Source of the DNA: Bacteroidales bacterium
Lineage (GTDB): Bacteria > Bacteroidota > Bacteroidia > Bacteroidales > UBA932
Assembly (NCBI GenBank): GCA_017395045.1
Contig: JAFPWG010000015.1
Coordinates: forward strand, 18,146-82,145
Reading direction: 5' to 3'
DNA length: 64,000 nucleotides
Shown here one piece after another: positions 42,701 through 50,748 of this stretch. The position numbers and the translations under genes are program-made. Position 1 is the stretch's first letter. Every line of letters starts with the position of its first letter. The notes beneath the pieces were generated by a model, which searched no databases, was not told the origin of the DNA, and saw only the letters and a list, made by a program, of their open reading frames with translations.

Positions 42701-42938
42701 AGATCCGGCGGATGTGCCCGTCCACGACCATCTCGCAGGCACCGCATTTGCCGATGCCGCATTCCATCGTACGGTTGCGGTCTTTCAGGCTGTGGTGATG
42801 GACCGGGAATCCGGCCTGGTGCAGGGCCGCGGCGATGGTCTGACCTTTCTGTCCCGTGACGGGTTGCCCTTCAAAAAGAAAAGGATGCAGGTCTTCCTGC
42901 GGGATGTCCAGAATGGGGTGCTCTGAAATCTTGTACAT
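39708..42938 (-). CDS. Fused HcnABC/sarcosine oxidase-like flavo-iron-sulfur amine dehydrogenase
   Basis: A 1076-residue protein that joins modules usually made by separate genes. In order: a plant-type [2Fe-2S] domain (about 20-95; Cys60, Cys65, Cys68, Cys80); an FAD/NAD(P) oxidoreductase (about 115-440; VAIIGAGPAGLAVREEL and LTVGAGNIGYL); two [4Fe-4S] sites (CLYGFACNPCSFSC and CIGCMECVAQC); a BFD-like [2Fe-2S] segment (VCHCEDVSL, then GMGPCRGSRC); and a C-terminal FAD-dependent DAO domain (about 720-1050; AFVAGGGMAGTALFRYLAEAG). The layout resembles hydrogen cyanide synthase HcnABC, opine oxidase and heterotetrameric sarcosine oxidase, which oxidise glycine, opines or secondary amines. Substrate unknown; proline or hydroxyproline derivatives are alternatives. 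Soluble, single-gene transcript. Confidence 0.88.
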   Translation of the reverse strand: MYKISEHPILDIPQEDLHPFLFEGQPVTGQKGQTIAAALHQAGFPVHHHSLKDRNRTMECGIGKCGACEMVVDGHIRRICITKVDGVKEVHRAGTESFSEVRTATDDAPKKVYKTTVAIIGAGPAGLAVREELRKAGVDNLVIDNNHAIGGQFRMQTHQFFFFEKEKKFGGMRGFDIAETLAGDSREGILLDSVVWDILEGKRLAVKNVATQEIFYVDADQLVVAAGALPFMPAFKNDDLPGVYTAAVVQRMMNTEFTLLGRNILTVGAGNIGYLTSYQAMQAGARVKAIIEAMPHEGGFPVQANRVRRLGIPILTSYTLVEAIPNADRTGIVGAVIAKCENFKPIPGTEVRIDGIDCINICTGLLPDNQLLRKGAEVFGRSCHGVGDAVRIGEGTSAVLRGRQCAYEVMMDLGKRIDYNAYLTVSKDYIDSQQRPVRLLDEPRKPSAERRAAKGFVIADCLYGFACNPCSFSCKQGAITKSSTSVTPVIDYDKCIGCMECVAQCPGLAIFGYRQDRNQLFLPLEFNLPEGAKEVFLVDDNGAKVGEGEIERVMRKPNKTNIAAVKATRLDGDITDARGFILKENYPEPLRMVPCDADGSETYVCHCEDVSLKELLETLKGRKSITAQELKHVTRLGMGPCRGSRCLPRAKQVLRAHGIEVTGEFTPRGPMANLVEIGNVCNLTGAHTLVTSPQFSDGQAVEVGAFVAGGGMAGTALFRYLAEAGLKPVLVNKEHGSSWRCIAGGRPAFSVPALAEIANGNLQIFRELQKQHDIDFKMTRYVNFVHDEATYKSLDASRAWSDAYMIEKKDFAREISPYINPDLDIYSHALISNDCWQASPGKTIDTVRQIGIGLGGQVMEDTELVDVAKTGKTYLITVKTADGRYRKFKTAVFVNALGAGAEKFARMLGIDSGLFPVRHQAFITKRLPLIGKDGDSLDMLIDRRHYKGFSAVYGQQLAATGQIIGCASPATDAAEAGKNLKVNTQAFLEIATEVFTEWIPQLKGMSLQATWCGYYTEPRYIIDPAAGLFVGMRGHGFMLSQYIAKLYVDTLLGRPVPAFFADLGLAGSGLSENAFK

Positions 42939-42974
42939 CTCAGTGTGCTTATGCGGTTAGTCGTTTTCGGGGTA

Positions 42975-43007
42975 TAAAGATAACAAATCCCAATGAAAAA
43001 CCGCAAA
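42975..43007 (-). promoter_or_regulatory. Probable promoter of the fused oxidoreductase
   Basis: The minus strand has TTTG (43004-43007), 21 bases, then TATCTTTA (42975-42982). It would give a leader of about 30 bases before the ATG at 42938. Confidence 0.4.
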
Positions 43008-43029
43008 AAGTTTCCGATTTTTAACGAAA

Positions 43030-43680
43030 CTAGCCGAAGACCTCCCGCAGCACGGCGAGCGACCGGACCTGGATGGAGGACTCGGTGTGATATTCGAGAT
43101 AGCGGAGCAGGTCTTCGCACAGGGCGTTCCGGTCCTCGCCTTTCAGGGGGATGAGCATCGACTCGGAGAAGGACGATGTCAGGAAGGGCCGGAGATGGTG
43201 GAGATGCTTTTCGGCGAAAGGGGCGATGTCGTCGAAGGAAGGGCTGAAGCCCAGCGCTCCGGCGAGTTCCAGCAGGAACCGGACGTGGAAATTGGCGAAA
43301 TCGGTATCCAGGCCGTCCAGGGTGAGGACGCTGCGCACGCACCAGGGGAAGAGGCCGTCTTCCGTCTGCCCGTCCTTCACCGTCCGGAGGAGCACCTCCG
43401 ACAGGAACAGGCTCATCGTGTTCTTGTACAGGTTCCCCCGGATGCCGTTCAGGGGATCTTTCGCCACAAGGTTCCGGGCCGACCACAGGGCGGATTTCGG
43501 GTTCGGGACGACATCCATCTCCAGGATGTTCATGGGCAGCAGCAGCGTCATGCCGGCCTTTTTGCCCACATGGACGAGGAAACCCCGCCGCCCGTACGCT
43601 TCCGACAGCGTATGCACCACGACCGAGTTCTCCCCGAACTTCGTATGTCCCAGCACGATGGCCTCGATGTTCTCCGTCAT
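43030..43680 (-). CDS. recO: DNA repair protein RecO
   Basis: A 216-residue RecO, the recombination mediator that works with RecR/RecF to load RecA. The N-terminal OB-fold begins IEAIVLGHTKFGENSVVVHTLSEAYGRRGFLVHVG. The helical C-terminal domain contains LYKNTMSLFLSEVLLRTVKDG and FLLELAGALGFSPSF. It is slightly shorter than E. coli RecO (242), as in other Bacteroidota. No zinc-finger cysteines are seen. The start overlaps the rdgB stop by 4 bases (ATGA). Confidence 0.92.
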   Translation of the reverse strand: MTENIEAIVLGHTKFGENSVVVHTLSEAYGRRGFLVHVGKKAGMTLLLPMNILEMDVVPNPKSALWSARNLVAKDPLNGIRGNLYKNTMSLFLSEVLLRTVKDGQTEDGLFPWCVRSVLTLDGLDTDFANFHVRFLLELAGALGFSPSFDDIAPFAEKHLHHLRPFLTSSFSESMLIPLKGEDRNALCEDLLRYLEYHTESSIQVRSLAVLREVFG

Positions 43681-44303
43681 CCCAGGTTCTTCAGGTAGTC
43701 CGCCATGGCGCGGAGAGCCTTGCCGCGGTGGGAGATGGCGTTTTTCTGCTCCTCCGTGATCTCGGCCGCGGTCACGTCGTAACCGTCGGGAATGAAGACG
43801 GGGTCGTAGCCGAAACCGCCCTTCCCGGCCTTCTCCCGGGCGATGCGGCCTTCCATGATGCCGTCGAAAAAGTGCTTCTCCCCGTTCAGGATGAGGGTGA
43901 CGGACGTACGGAAGCGGGCCTTGCGGGTGGCGTGGGGCGTATTGAGGCCCAGTCCGCGGGCGCAGGACGCCTCCTCCTCCCGCCGGGCCATCTCGGAAAG
44001 GAGCTTGGCGATGTTGGCGGCCGGGTCCTTCTGCGGTCCGCCGTAGCGGGCGGTGTGGACGCCGGGGGCGCCGCCCAGGATCTCCACCTCCAGGCCCGTG
44101 TCGTCGGCAAAGCAGTCCAGGCCGGTCTTTTCATAGATATACTGCGCCTTCTCCAGGGAATTGGCCCGGAGGGTGTCGCCGGTTTCGGGAATGTCTTCGG
44201 GGATGCCGGCTTCGGCGGGGGTGACCAGTTCGAAACCTTCGCCCAGGATCTCCTGCGCCTCGCGCAGTTTTCCGGGATTGCCCGTAGCAAAAACGATCTT
44301 CAT
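43677..44303 (-). CDS. rdgB: Non-canonical purine NTP pyrophosphatase (RdgB/HAM1)
   Basis: A 208-residue Ham1-family enzyme that hydrolyses dITP, XTP and similar nucleotides to the monophosphates. It has the N-terminal motif IVFATGNPGKLREA, FADDTGLEVEILGGAPGVHTARYGG in the centre, and GGFGYDPVFIPDGY and AISHRGKALRAM at the C-terminus. About 15 extra residues (ASCARGLGLNTPHATRK) lie before the usual RTSVTLIL strand. The ATG at 44303 (MKIVFATGN) is the family start. It is coupled to recO by an ATGA overlap. Confidence 0.95.
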   Translation of the reverse strand: MKIVFATGNPGKLREAQEILGEGFELVTPAEAGIPEDIPETGDTLRANSLEKAQYIYEKTGLDCFADDTGLEVEILGGAPGVHTARYGGPQKDPAANIAKLLSEMARREEEASCARGLGLNTPHATRKARFRTSVTLILNGEKHFFDGIMEGRIAREKAGKGGFGYDPVFIPDGYDVTAAEITEEQKNAISHRGKALRAMADYLKNLG

Positions 44304-44323
44304 CTCGTGCACGCTAATCTTCA

Positions 44324-44331
44324 CAAAGATA
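44324..44331 (-). promoter_or_regulatory. -7 box for rdgB-recO
   Basis: The minus strand reads TATCTTTG, a perfect Bacteroidetes -7 box, about 20 bases ahead of the rdgB start. It is back to back with the -7 box of the S41 protease gene. Confidence 0.4.
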
Positions 44332-44344
44332 GGCAAACTTTTCG

Positions 44345-44352
44345 TAACTTTG
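44345..44352 (+). promoter_or_regulatory. -7 box for the S41 protease gene
   Basis: TAACTTTG matches TAnnTTTG; the predicted start near 44356 leaves a leader of about 35 bases before the ATG at 44392. No clear -33 element is seen. Confidence 0.4.
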
Positions 44353-44391
44353 TCCCATGGCACGCCCTTTGTGCGTACCCGTCTCCGGAAT

Positions 44392-46026
44392 ATGAAAAGA
44401 AAAAGATACATCCTTGCGGCGCTGGCCGCGCTCATCGTCGCCACGTCCGCATCCGCCCAGTCCAAGAGTTTCTCCCTGGGCAAATGGGTCGAACTCCATA
44501 ACGCCATCCTGAAGGAACTGAACCGCTCCTATGTGGACTCCCTGGAAGTGGGCCGCATCGAGCGGGAGGGGGTGGACGCCATGCTGGAAGCCCTGGACCC
44601 GTACACCGTGTATGTCCCTGAGGAAGAGCAGGAAGACTTCCGGATGATGCTTTCCAACACCTATGGAGGCATCGGCGCCGTCATCTACAAGTCCGATGTG
44701 AACGGCAACGTCCTCATCAACGAGCCCTACGCCGGTTCGCCCGCCGCCAAGGCAGGCCTGGTGTGCGGCGACGAGATCGAGGCCATCGACGGAGAAACCA
44801 CCCATGGACTCACCAGCAGCGAGTGCTCCGACAAGATGCGCGGCAAGCCCGGCACGCAGGTGCATTTCCGGGTGAAGAAACTTCGCGACGGCTCCGCGTG
44901 GAAGGCCGGCGAAACCATCGACGTGACCGTTACCCGGGAGCGCATCGCCCTTCCTTCCATCGAGTATGTAGGCATGCTCAACGAAAGTGACGGCTATATC
45001 CTCATGTCCAAGTTCACCGACGGGGTGGGTCAGGGCATCCGCGACGGATATCATACGCTGAAGAAGCAGGGGATGAAACGGCTGGTGCTGGATCTTCGCA
45101 GCAACGGCGGCGGCCTGATGAACGAGGCTGTGAATATTGTCTCACTTTTCGTCCCGAAGGGTTCCGTGGTCGTGACGTCCAAGGGCCGCGCAGCCGGTTC
45201 CGAACAGGTGTACAAGACCATGACGGACCCTGTAGACCTGGAGATTCCGATCGTGGTGCTGGTGGATTCCGGATCGGCATCGGCCTCCGAAATCGTTTCC
45301 GGCGCCCTGCAGGACCTGGACCGCGCGACCATCATCGGCACCCGCACCTACGGGAAAGGCCTGGTGCAGAGCATCCGTCCGCTGCCCTATGACGGCCAGC
45401 TGAAAGTGACCACGGCGAAGTATTACACGCCTTCCGGCCGCTGCGTACAGGCCATCGACTACAGCCATCGCAACGAAGACGGCAGCGTGGGCCACATTCC
45501 CGACTCCCTGACGCACGAATTCAAGACCGCCCACGGACGCACGGTCCGGGACGGTGGCGGCATCACCCCGGACCACGTAGTCAAGGGTCACAAGTATTCC
45601 CGTCTGACCTACTCCCTGGTCCTGAACGGGATCGTGGACCAGTATGCGATGAAGTATGTCTGTGAGCATGAGCCGCTTCCGAGGGTGGAGGACTTCCATT
45701 TCGCGGAGTATGACGACTTTGTCGCCTTTGCGAAGGACAAGGAGTTCGACTACCGTTCCTCCGCCCGCGCGCTTTTCGATGAAATGAAAAAGACCCTCGC
45801 GGAAGACGGACTTGCCGAAGCGATGGCCCCGGAAATCGCCGCCCTGGAGAAGTCCCTGGACATGGACAAGGAAACCTTCCTGCGCCTGCAGAAGGACGAG
45901 ATCGTTCCGTTTATCGAAGAAGAGATTGCGGTGCGTTACTGGTTCCAGCAGGCCGGAATCAAAGTCCGGATCCGCTATGACGAGCAGTTGAAGGAAGCCC
46001 TGACGAAGCCGGCGATCAGCTGGTAG
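44392..46026 (+). CDS. S41 C-terminal processing protease (CtpA-like)
   Basis: A 544-residue periplasmic serine protease with signal MKRKRYILAALAALIVATSASAQ. A PDZ domain occupies about 95-180 (YGGIGAVIYKSDVNGNVLI; AGSPAAKAGLVCGDEIEAIDG). The catalytic core has LVLDLRSNGGG, the nucleophile Ser297 in GSASASEIVSG and the general-base Lys322 in RTYGKGLVQ; their 25-residue spacing is the family norm. A C-terminal helical extension of about 150 residues is typical of Bacteroidota members. It probably trims C-termini of envelope proteins. Its 3' end overlaps the convergent U32 gene by 11 bases. Confidence 0.95.
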   Translation: MKRKRYILAALAALIVATSASAQSKSFSLGKWVELHNAILKELNRSYVDSLEVGRIEREGVDAMLEALDPYTVYVPEEEQEDFRMMLSNTYGGIGAVIYKSDVNGNVLINEPYAGSPAAKAGLVCGDEIEAIDGETTHGLTSSECSDKMRGKPGTQVHFRVKKLRDGSAWKAGETIDVTVTRERIALPSIEYVGMLNESDGYILMSKFTDGVGQGIRDGYHTLKKQGMKRLVLDLRSNGGGLMNEAVNIVSLFVPKGSVVVTSKGRAAGSEQVYKTMTDPVDLEIPIVVLVDSGSASASEIVSGALQDLDRATIIGTRTYGKGLVQSIRPLPYDGQLKVTTAKYYTPSGRCVQAIDYSHRNEDGSVGHIPDSLTHEFKTAHGRTVRDGGGITPDHVVKGHKYSRLTYSLVLNGIVDQYAMKYVCEHEPLPRVEDFHFAEYDDFVAFAKDKEFDYRSSARALFDEMKKTLAEDGLAEAMAPEIAALEKSLDMDKETFLRLQKDEIVPFIEEEIAVRYWFQQAGIKVRIRYDEQLKEALTKPAISW

Positions 46027-47323
46027 GGTTGTCCACCCACTTGAACACTTTGTCCCCGCGACGGGGGTGGATACGTTCGTCCGCCTCTTTCGCGGGGCTC
46101 TCGTTGATGTGGTCCACGGGCTGGTCCGCCACCGGGACGGCGACGGAGCAGAAAACGCCCTTGGGGGCCTCGGAAACGGGCTGGAGGTCCACGCGCATGT
46201 CATCGACAATCATCTCCACGCAGCCGGTGGTCCTGCCGATGAAGGCGATTTCGTCGCCGACGCGGATGGAGCCGGTCTCCACGCGGATTTCGGCGACGCC
46301 GATGCGGTTGAACCAGTTGGTGACCTTGCCCACGTATTCCCGGCGCCGGGTGGCCTGGCTGCCGTAAACGGCACTCCATTCACCCAGGCGGGCGCCCTGG
46401 TAGTAGCCGTCCCAGAAACCGCGGTTGAAGACTCCGGACAGCTCGTCCTTCAGGGACTTTGCCAGCTCCGGCGTGTAGGTACCGGCGCAGACGGCGTCCG
46501 CGGCGCGGCGGTAGCAGGAGGAAACGCGTTTCACGTAGTCTGCGGCCCGGGCCCGGCCTTCGATCTTGAACACCTTCACGCCCGCGTCGATGATCTTGTC
46601 CATGAACTCGATGGTACACAGGTCCTTGGGGGACATGATGTATTTGTTGTCCACCACCAGGTCGAACCCCGTTTCCTCGTCGGTGACGTGGTAGCCCCGG
46701 CGGCACACCTGCATGCAGGCGCCGCGGTTGGCGCTTTCCCCATACGCCGCGAGGGACAGGTAGCATTTGCCGGAAACGGCCATGCAGAAGGCTCCGTGGG
46801 CAAACATCTCGATGCGGACAGGCTTGCCGGAAGGACCGGTGATGTTCTCTTTCAGGATGGTTTCGTGGATGGCCTTCACCTGGCCCAGGTTGAGTTCCCG
46901 GGCGAGGACGACGACGTCGGCATACTGCGCGTAGAAACGGAGCGCCTCCACGTTGGAAATGCTCAGCTGGGTGGAGATATGGACTTCCAGGCCGATGCTG
47001 CGGGCATACAGGATGCAGGCCATGTCGGAGGCGATGACGGCGTCCACGCCGTTCTCTTTCGCGAGGTCCAGGACCCGGCGCGCTTCGTCCAGTTCCTCCC
47101 CGTACAGGGTGATGTTCAGGGTAAGATAGGCCTTGAGCCCGTAAGCGCGGCAGATGCGCATCACCTCCGGAAGGTCCTCCGCCTTGAAATTGTTGGCGGA
47201 GTGGGAGCGCATGTTCAGGTGGCCGATGCCGAAATAAACCGAATCGGCTCCTCCTTCGACGGCGGCGGCGAGACTTTCGAAACTGCCCGCCGGGGCCATG
47301 ATTTCCAGTTCCTCCGGCCTCAT
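46016..47323 (-). CDS. U32 family peptidase-like protein (RlhA/TrhP-type)
   Basis: A 435-residue U32 protein. Motifs are ELEIMAPAGSFESLAAAVEGGADSVYFG at the N-terminus, STQLSISNVEALRFYA, and the cysteine cluster EMFAHGAFCMAVSGKCYLS with SANRGACMQVCRR, followed by IMSPKDLCTIEFMDKIIDAGVKVFKIEGRAR. The conserved cysteines suggest the iron-sulfur-type RNA hydroxylation enzymes (RlhA, TrhP), which share this fold; collagenase activity is the older annotation. A C-terminal beta-barrel (about 330-410) follows. The start overlaps the polyprenyl synthase stop by 4 bases. Confidence 0.92.
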   Translation of the reverse strand: MRPEELEIMAPAGSFESLAAAVEGGADSVYFGIGHLNMRSHSANNFKAEDLPEVMRICRAYGLKAYLTLNITLYGEELDEARRVLDLAKENGVDAVIASDMACILYARSIGLEVHISTQLSISNVEALRFYAQYADVVVLARELNLGQVKAIHETILKENITGPSGKPVRIEMFAHGAFCMAVSGKCYLSLAAYGESANRGACMQVCRRGYHVTDEETGFDLVVDNKYIMSPKDLCTIEFMDKIIDAGVKVFKIEGRARAADYVKRVSSCYRRAADAVCAGTYTPELAKSLKDELSGVFNRGFWDGYYQGARLGEWSAVYGSQATRRREYVGKVTNWFNRIGVAEIRVETGSIRVGDEIAFIGRTTGCVEMIVDDMRVDLQPVSEAPKGVFCSVAVPVADQPVDHINESPAKEADERIHPRRGDKVFKWVDNPTS

Positions 47324-48279
47324 TTCACGCGGTCCACGAGGTCGTCGGCGAACTGTCTGAGCACCGCATAACCGCCGATGCCGGTGACCTTGGAAGCGGC
47401 GCGGAGGGCCTTTTCGTGGAAGGCGGCGACCGTCTCGCGGGCATCCTCGGCCACGTGGACCGAATCGTAGAGGTCCATCACGGTGGCAATCTTCTCCGCC
47501 GGGGACAGGTCGGCCTCGAGGGCCTCGGCGAGCCCCTTGGCGCCCTTTTCCATCGCGCGGACGGTGAGCCAGGACTTCTTCCCGTTCACGATGTCCCCGC
47601 CGATGGGCTTGCCGAACACCTTTTCGTCACCGTAGGCGTCCAGGTAGTCGTCGGCCACCTGGAAGGCGAGCCCCAGGTTGTAGCCGTATTCGTACAGTCC
47701 GTCGCAGATTTCTGCCGGGGCGTGGGCGATGAGTGCGCCCATCTTTGCCGAGCAGGCGATGAGGACGGCGGTCTTGAGGCCGATCATCTTCAGGTATTCG
47801 CGCATCGTCACGGCCTTCACGTGTTCGAAGTCCATGTCGTACTGCTGCCCGTCGCAAACCTGCGCCGCGGTGGTGGAAAACAGGTCCAGGACCGCGCTCA
47901 GGGTGTTCTCCGGCGCCTGCGCAATCCGTTTGTACGCATCGATGCACATCACGTCGCCGGAGAGGATCGCCGTGTCGGACGACCATTTTTTCCACACGGT
48001 CTCCTTTCCGCGCCGCAGCGGGGAACGGTCCATGATGTCGTCATGGATGAGGGTGAAAGTATGGAAAACCTCCAATCCTGCGGCCGGCCCCAGGATCTCC
48101 GGGCCGAACGAATCGTTGAACAGGCTGTAAACCGTCAGGCACAGCTTTGGCCGGAGCCGCTTGCCGCCGATGGCGACCATATACCGGAGCGGGTCGTACA
48201 GTCCCTCCGGCTCCCGGGTGAATTCAATCGTGGAGAACAGCCGCCGGACGGCTTCGTCGATGGTTTCTTGCGCAATCAT
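47320..48279 (-). CDS. Polyprenyl (isoprenyl) diphosphate synthase
   Basis: A 319-residue trans-isoprenyl diphosphate synthase. The substrate-binding residues are in VAIGGKRLRPKL; the first Asp-rich motif is LIHDDIMDRSPLRRG and the second FQVADDYLDAYGD, with GKPIGGDIVNGKKSWL after it. It condenses isopentenyl diphosphate with allylic primers to make geranyl/farnesyl or longer chains for quinones and carrier lipids. The first motif is DDIMD, as in bacterial short-chain enzymes, so farnesyl/geranylgeranyl is more likely than octaprenyl, but chain length is not certain. It lies 21 bases after the TolC-like gene on the same strand. Confidence 0.93.
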   Translation of the reverse strand: MIAQETIDEAVRRLFSTIEFTREPEGLYDPLRYMVAIGGKRLRPKLCLTVYSLFNDSFGPEILGPAAGLEVFHTFTLIHDDIMDRSPLRRGKETVWKKWSSDTAILSGDVMCIDAYKRIAQAPENTLSAVLDLFSTTAAQVCDGQQYDMDFEHVKAVTMREYLKMIGLKTAVLIACSAKMGALIAHAPAEICDGLYEYGYNLGLAFQVADDYLDAYGDEKVFGKPIGGDIVNGKKSWLTVRAMEKGAKGLAEALEADLSPAEKIATVMDLYDSVHVAEDARETVAAFHEKALRAASKVTGIGGYAVLRQFADDLVDRVK

Positions 48280-48300
48280 GCTGCAAAATTAGGAAAAATC

Positions 48301-49626
48301 CTAAAACTGCAGTGCGCTGCCGCGGTAAAAGTCCAGCAGTTTCGACTGGAAGAGGTATTCGTAGGTGGCCTGGACGCGGTCGGACTGCGTCTTGAGCAGC
48401 TGGTTGCGGGATTCGTTGAATTCCGTGATGGTCGCTTTCCCGTTCTCGTATTTCGCCTGGGTGAGGCGGAAGGCGTCCTCGGCGGCCGTCGAGGCTTCCG
48501 CGGAGGAACGGTACTTTGCTTCCGCCGCCACGGCATTGCTCCAGGCCTGCTGGATTTCCTTGTACAGGTTCTGCTTGGCCTTGTCCAGTTGGATCTGCTG
48601 GAGTTCCTGGTTGAGCCGGGCGCTGCGGATGTTGTTCCGCGTCTGGAATTTCGTGAAGATCGGGACGCTCATAGAGACGCCGATGTACGGGCTGAAGTTG
48701 TGGGACAGCTGGTCGAAGAACTTGTCCTGCGGATAGGCGGCGTTGCTGGTGGTGTAGTAGTTGGAGCCCACGCCGCCGCTCAGGTTCAGATTCGGATATT
48801 GGGCCGCCTGGGCGATTTTCAGGGACCTTTCCGTCCCCTTCAGGCGGATTTCCTCGGCGAGGATGGCCGGCCGGACGTCCACCGCATCGGCATAGATGCG
48901 CTCAGGCATGTCCAGGAGGATTCCTTCGACATTCACCTCAGGACGTTCGACGGAAAAGCCTTCGCTGGAGGTGAATTCCAGCAGCTGCCCGAGGTCCAGC
49001 AGGGCGAGCCGGAGGTTGTTTTCGGCCTGGACCAGCGTGACGCCGCTCTGGGCGCGGGAGGCCTTCTGTTGCGACACTTCGGCCTGTGCGGCCTTGCCGG
49101 TCGCCGCCAGGGCCTCCAGGCGGGCGACCTGGGCGTCGTCCAGCTCGATCTGCTTGCGGGCGACGTCCACGATCTCGTAATCGTAAAGCACTTGTACATA
49201 GGCCCTTGCAACGGCGACGCGGATGTCGTCCCGGGCCCGTTCCAGGTCGGCGGTGGCGGCCTCCAGGTTCAGGCGTGCGAGGGCGATGTTGTTCGGGGTG
49301 GCGAGCCCGTCGAAAAGGTTCATGCCCGCACCGATGGAGAAACCCGTGGAGGTGGTGTTTGCGGAGGTGTAGGTGTTGTCCGCCGTGAGGCCGCGGCCGA
49401 AGCTGAGGCTTTCGTTCACCGAACCGCTGACATTGGGCAGCCAGCTGTTCTCGGCGGTGTTCGCCTGGATTTCACGCTGGGCGACGTTGAGTTCGCTCTG
49501 CTTGACGGTCAGGTTGTGCTCCAGGGCCCAGTCCAGGCATTCCTGCAGGGTCCAGGGATGGCGCAGGTCCTGGCCGGGGGAGAGCACGGGCGCGAGGAGC
49601 GCCAGGAGGAGGAGGGTTTTCTTCAT
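48301..49626 (-). CDS. TolC family outer-membrane efflux protein
   Basis: A 441-residue TolC-like protein with signal MKKTLLLLALLAPVLSPGQ. It has the duplicated efflux-protein organisation: LTVKQSELNVAQREIQ and LNLEAATADLERARDDIRVAVARAYVQVLYDYE in the first half, RSLKIAQAAQYPNLNLSGGVG and the long helix LNQELQQIQLDKAKQNLYKEIQQAW in the second. It forms the trimeric outer-membrane channel for the adaptor and ABC transporter encoded immediately upstream (6-base gap to the adaptor). Confidence 0.94.
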   Translation of the reverse strand: MKKTLLLLALLAPVLSPGQDLRHPWTLQECLDWALEHNLTVKQSELNVAQREIQANTAENSWLPNVSGSVNESLSFGRGLTADNTYTSANTTSTGFSIGAGMNLFDGLATPNNIALARLNLEAATADLERARDDIRVAVARAYVQVLYDYEIVDVARKQIELDDAQVARLEALAATGKAAQAEVSQQKASRAQSGVTLVQAENNLRLALLDLGQLLEFTSSEGFSVERPEVNVEGILLDMPERIYADAVDVRPAILAEEIRLKGTERSLKIAQAAQYPNLNLSGGVGSNYYTTSNAAYPQDKFFDQLSHNFSPYIGVSMSVPIFTKFQTRNNIRSARLNQELQQIQLDKAKQNLYKEIQQAWSNAVAAEAKYRSSAEASTAAEDAFRLTQAKYENGKATITEFNESRNQLLKTQSDRVQATYEYLFQSKLLDFYRGSALQF

Positions 49627-49632
49627 GGCGCG

Positions 49633-50733
49633 TTATTTCTTGTCGTTGCCCAGGATCTGGTTTCCGCGGACCTTCTCTCCGGGAGAGAGGCCTTCCTTGA
49701 TTTCGATCTTCACGCCGTCGGAGATGCCGGTCACTACGTCGCGGCGCTCATAGTTGCCGTCTCCCTGGATCACATAGACGAAGGTCTTCTCGCCCTCGAA
49801 CTGGATGGCGCTCTCCGGAAGGGTGAGCACGTTCTCCACCCGCTGGAGTTCGATTTCGGCGTTGGCACTGTAACCGGAGCGGATGGTGACGTCTTCCGGG
49901 ACCTTGACGGTCGCCTTGATCTCGAAGAGGTTGGTTCCGTTCGATTCGGTCGCCTTGGGGGAGATGTACTCCAGCGCCGCGTCGAAGCTGACGTCCTGGA
50001 GGGCACCCACGGTGATGAGGACCGGCAGGCCGAGATGCAGTCGTCCTACCTCCGTCTCGTCGATGTTGCCGTCGAAGATGAGGTCGTCCATGTCGGCCAC
50101 CGTGGCGATGGTGGTACCGTCGTTGAAGGTATTGGAGTTGATGACGGTGTTGCCCACCTTGACCGGGATGTCCAGGATCAGGCCGGATACCGATGAACGG
50201 ACCAGCGTGGAGCTGCCCGACTTGTTGGTGGACGAGACGCCGTCCCGGATGATTTCCAGGGATTCCTTGGACGCGGCGTACTCTTCCTGGGCCTGTTTGA
50301 GGGCCTGGGCCACCTGCTCGAAGGCCTCGGCGCTCACGAGCTGCTGGTCGAAAAGCTTCTTTTCGCGGTCGTAGTTGGTCTGGGCCTGCTTCAGGTTCAC
50401 CTCGGACAAGCGGACCCGGCTCTGGGCGGAGCTGAGCTGGCTCATCTCGGGGATGACCTTGAGCTTGGCGATGACTTCGTTCTGCTGGACCATCTGGCCG
50501 GCCTCCTTGTACAGTTCGGCCACGATGCCGCTGATCTGGGCCTTTACGTTCACCTCGTCCCGGGGCTGGATCTTGCCCGTGACGACGGTCGACTTGGAGA
50601 TGGTGCCCATCTCGGGCGTCAGCTCTTCGTACTGGATCTCCTTCGGGCGCGAACGCTGGAACAGGTACGCGAAGGTGCCGATGAATACGGCAGCCACGAG
50701 GAGGATGGTCAGGATTCTACCGAATTTTTTCAT
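49633..50733 (-). CDS. HlyD/MacA-type periplasmic adaptor
   Basis: A 366-residue membrane-fusion protein. An N-terminal transmembrane anchor (ILTILLVAAVFIGTFAYLF) is followed by the first lipoyl half (VVTGKIQPRDEVNVKAQISGIV), a coiled-coil hairpin (about 95-165, AQSRVRLSEVNLKQAQTNYDREKKLF), the second lipoyl half (SSVSGLILDIPVKVGNTV), and beta-barrel/membrane-proximal domains. It bridges the ABC permeases and the TolC-like channel of the same operon; gaps are 15 bases from the permease and 6 bases to TolC. Confidence 0.94.
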   Translation of the reverse strand: MKKFGRILTILLVAAVFIGTFAYLFQRSRPKEIQYEELTPEMGTISKSTVVTGKIQPRDEVNVKAQISGIVAELYKEAGQMVQQNEVIAKLKVIPEMSQLSSAQSRVRLSEVNLKQAQTNYDREKKLFDQQLVSAEAFEQVAQALKQAQEEYAASKESLEIIRDGVSSTNKSGSSTLVRSSVSGLILDIPVKVGNTVINSNTFNDGTTIATVADMDDLIFDGNIDETEVGRLHLGLPVLITVGALQDVSFDAALEYISPKATESNGTNLFEIKATVKVPEDVTIRSGYSANAEIELQRVENVLTLPESAIQFEGEKTFVYVIQGDGNYERRDVVTGISDGVKIEIKEGLSPGEKVRGNQILGNDKK

Positions 50734-50748
50734 ATGATGTTTGTTTTA

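Noticed and set aside
40455-42926. An 823-codon plus-strand frame opposite the fused oxidoreductase
   Set aside because: The opposite strand carries all iron-sulfur and FAD motifs; the plus-strand protein has none.
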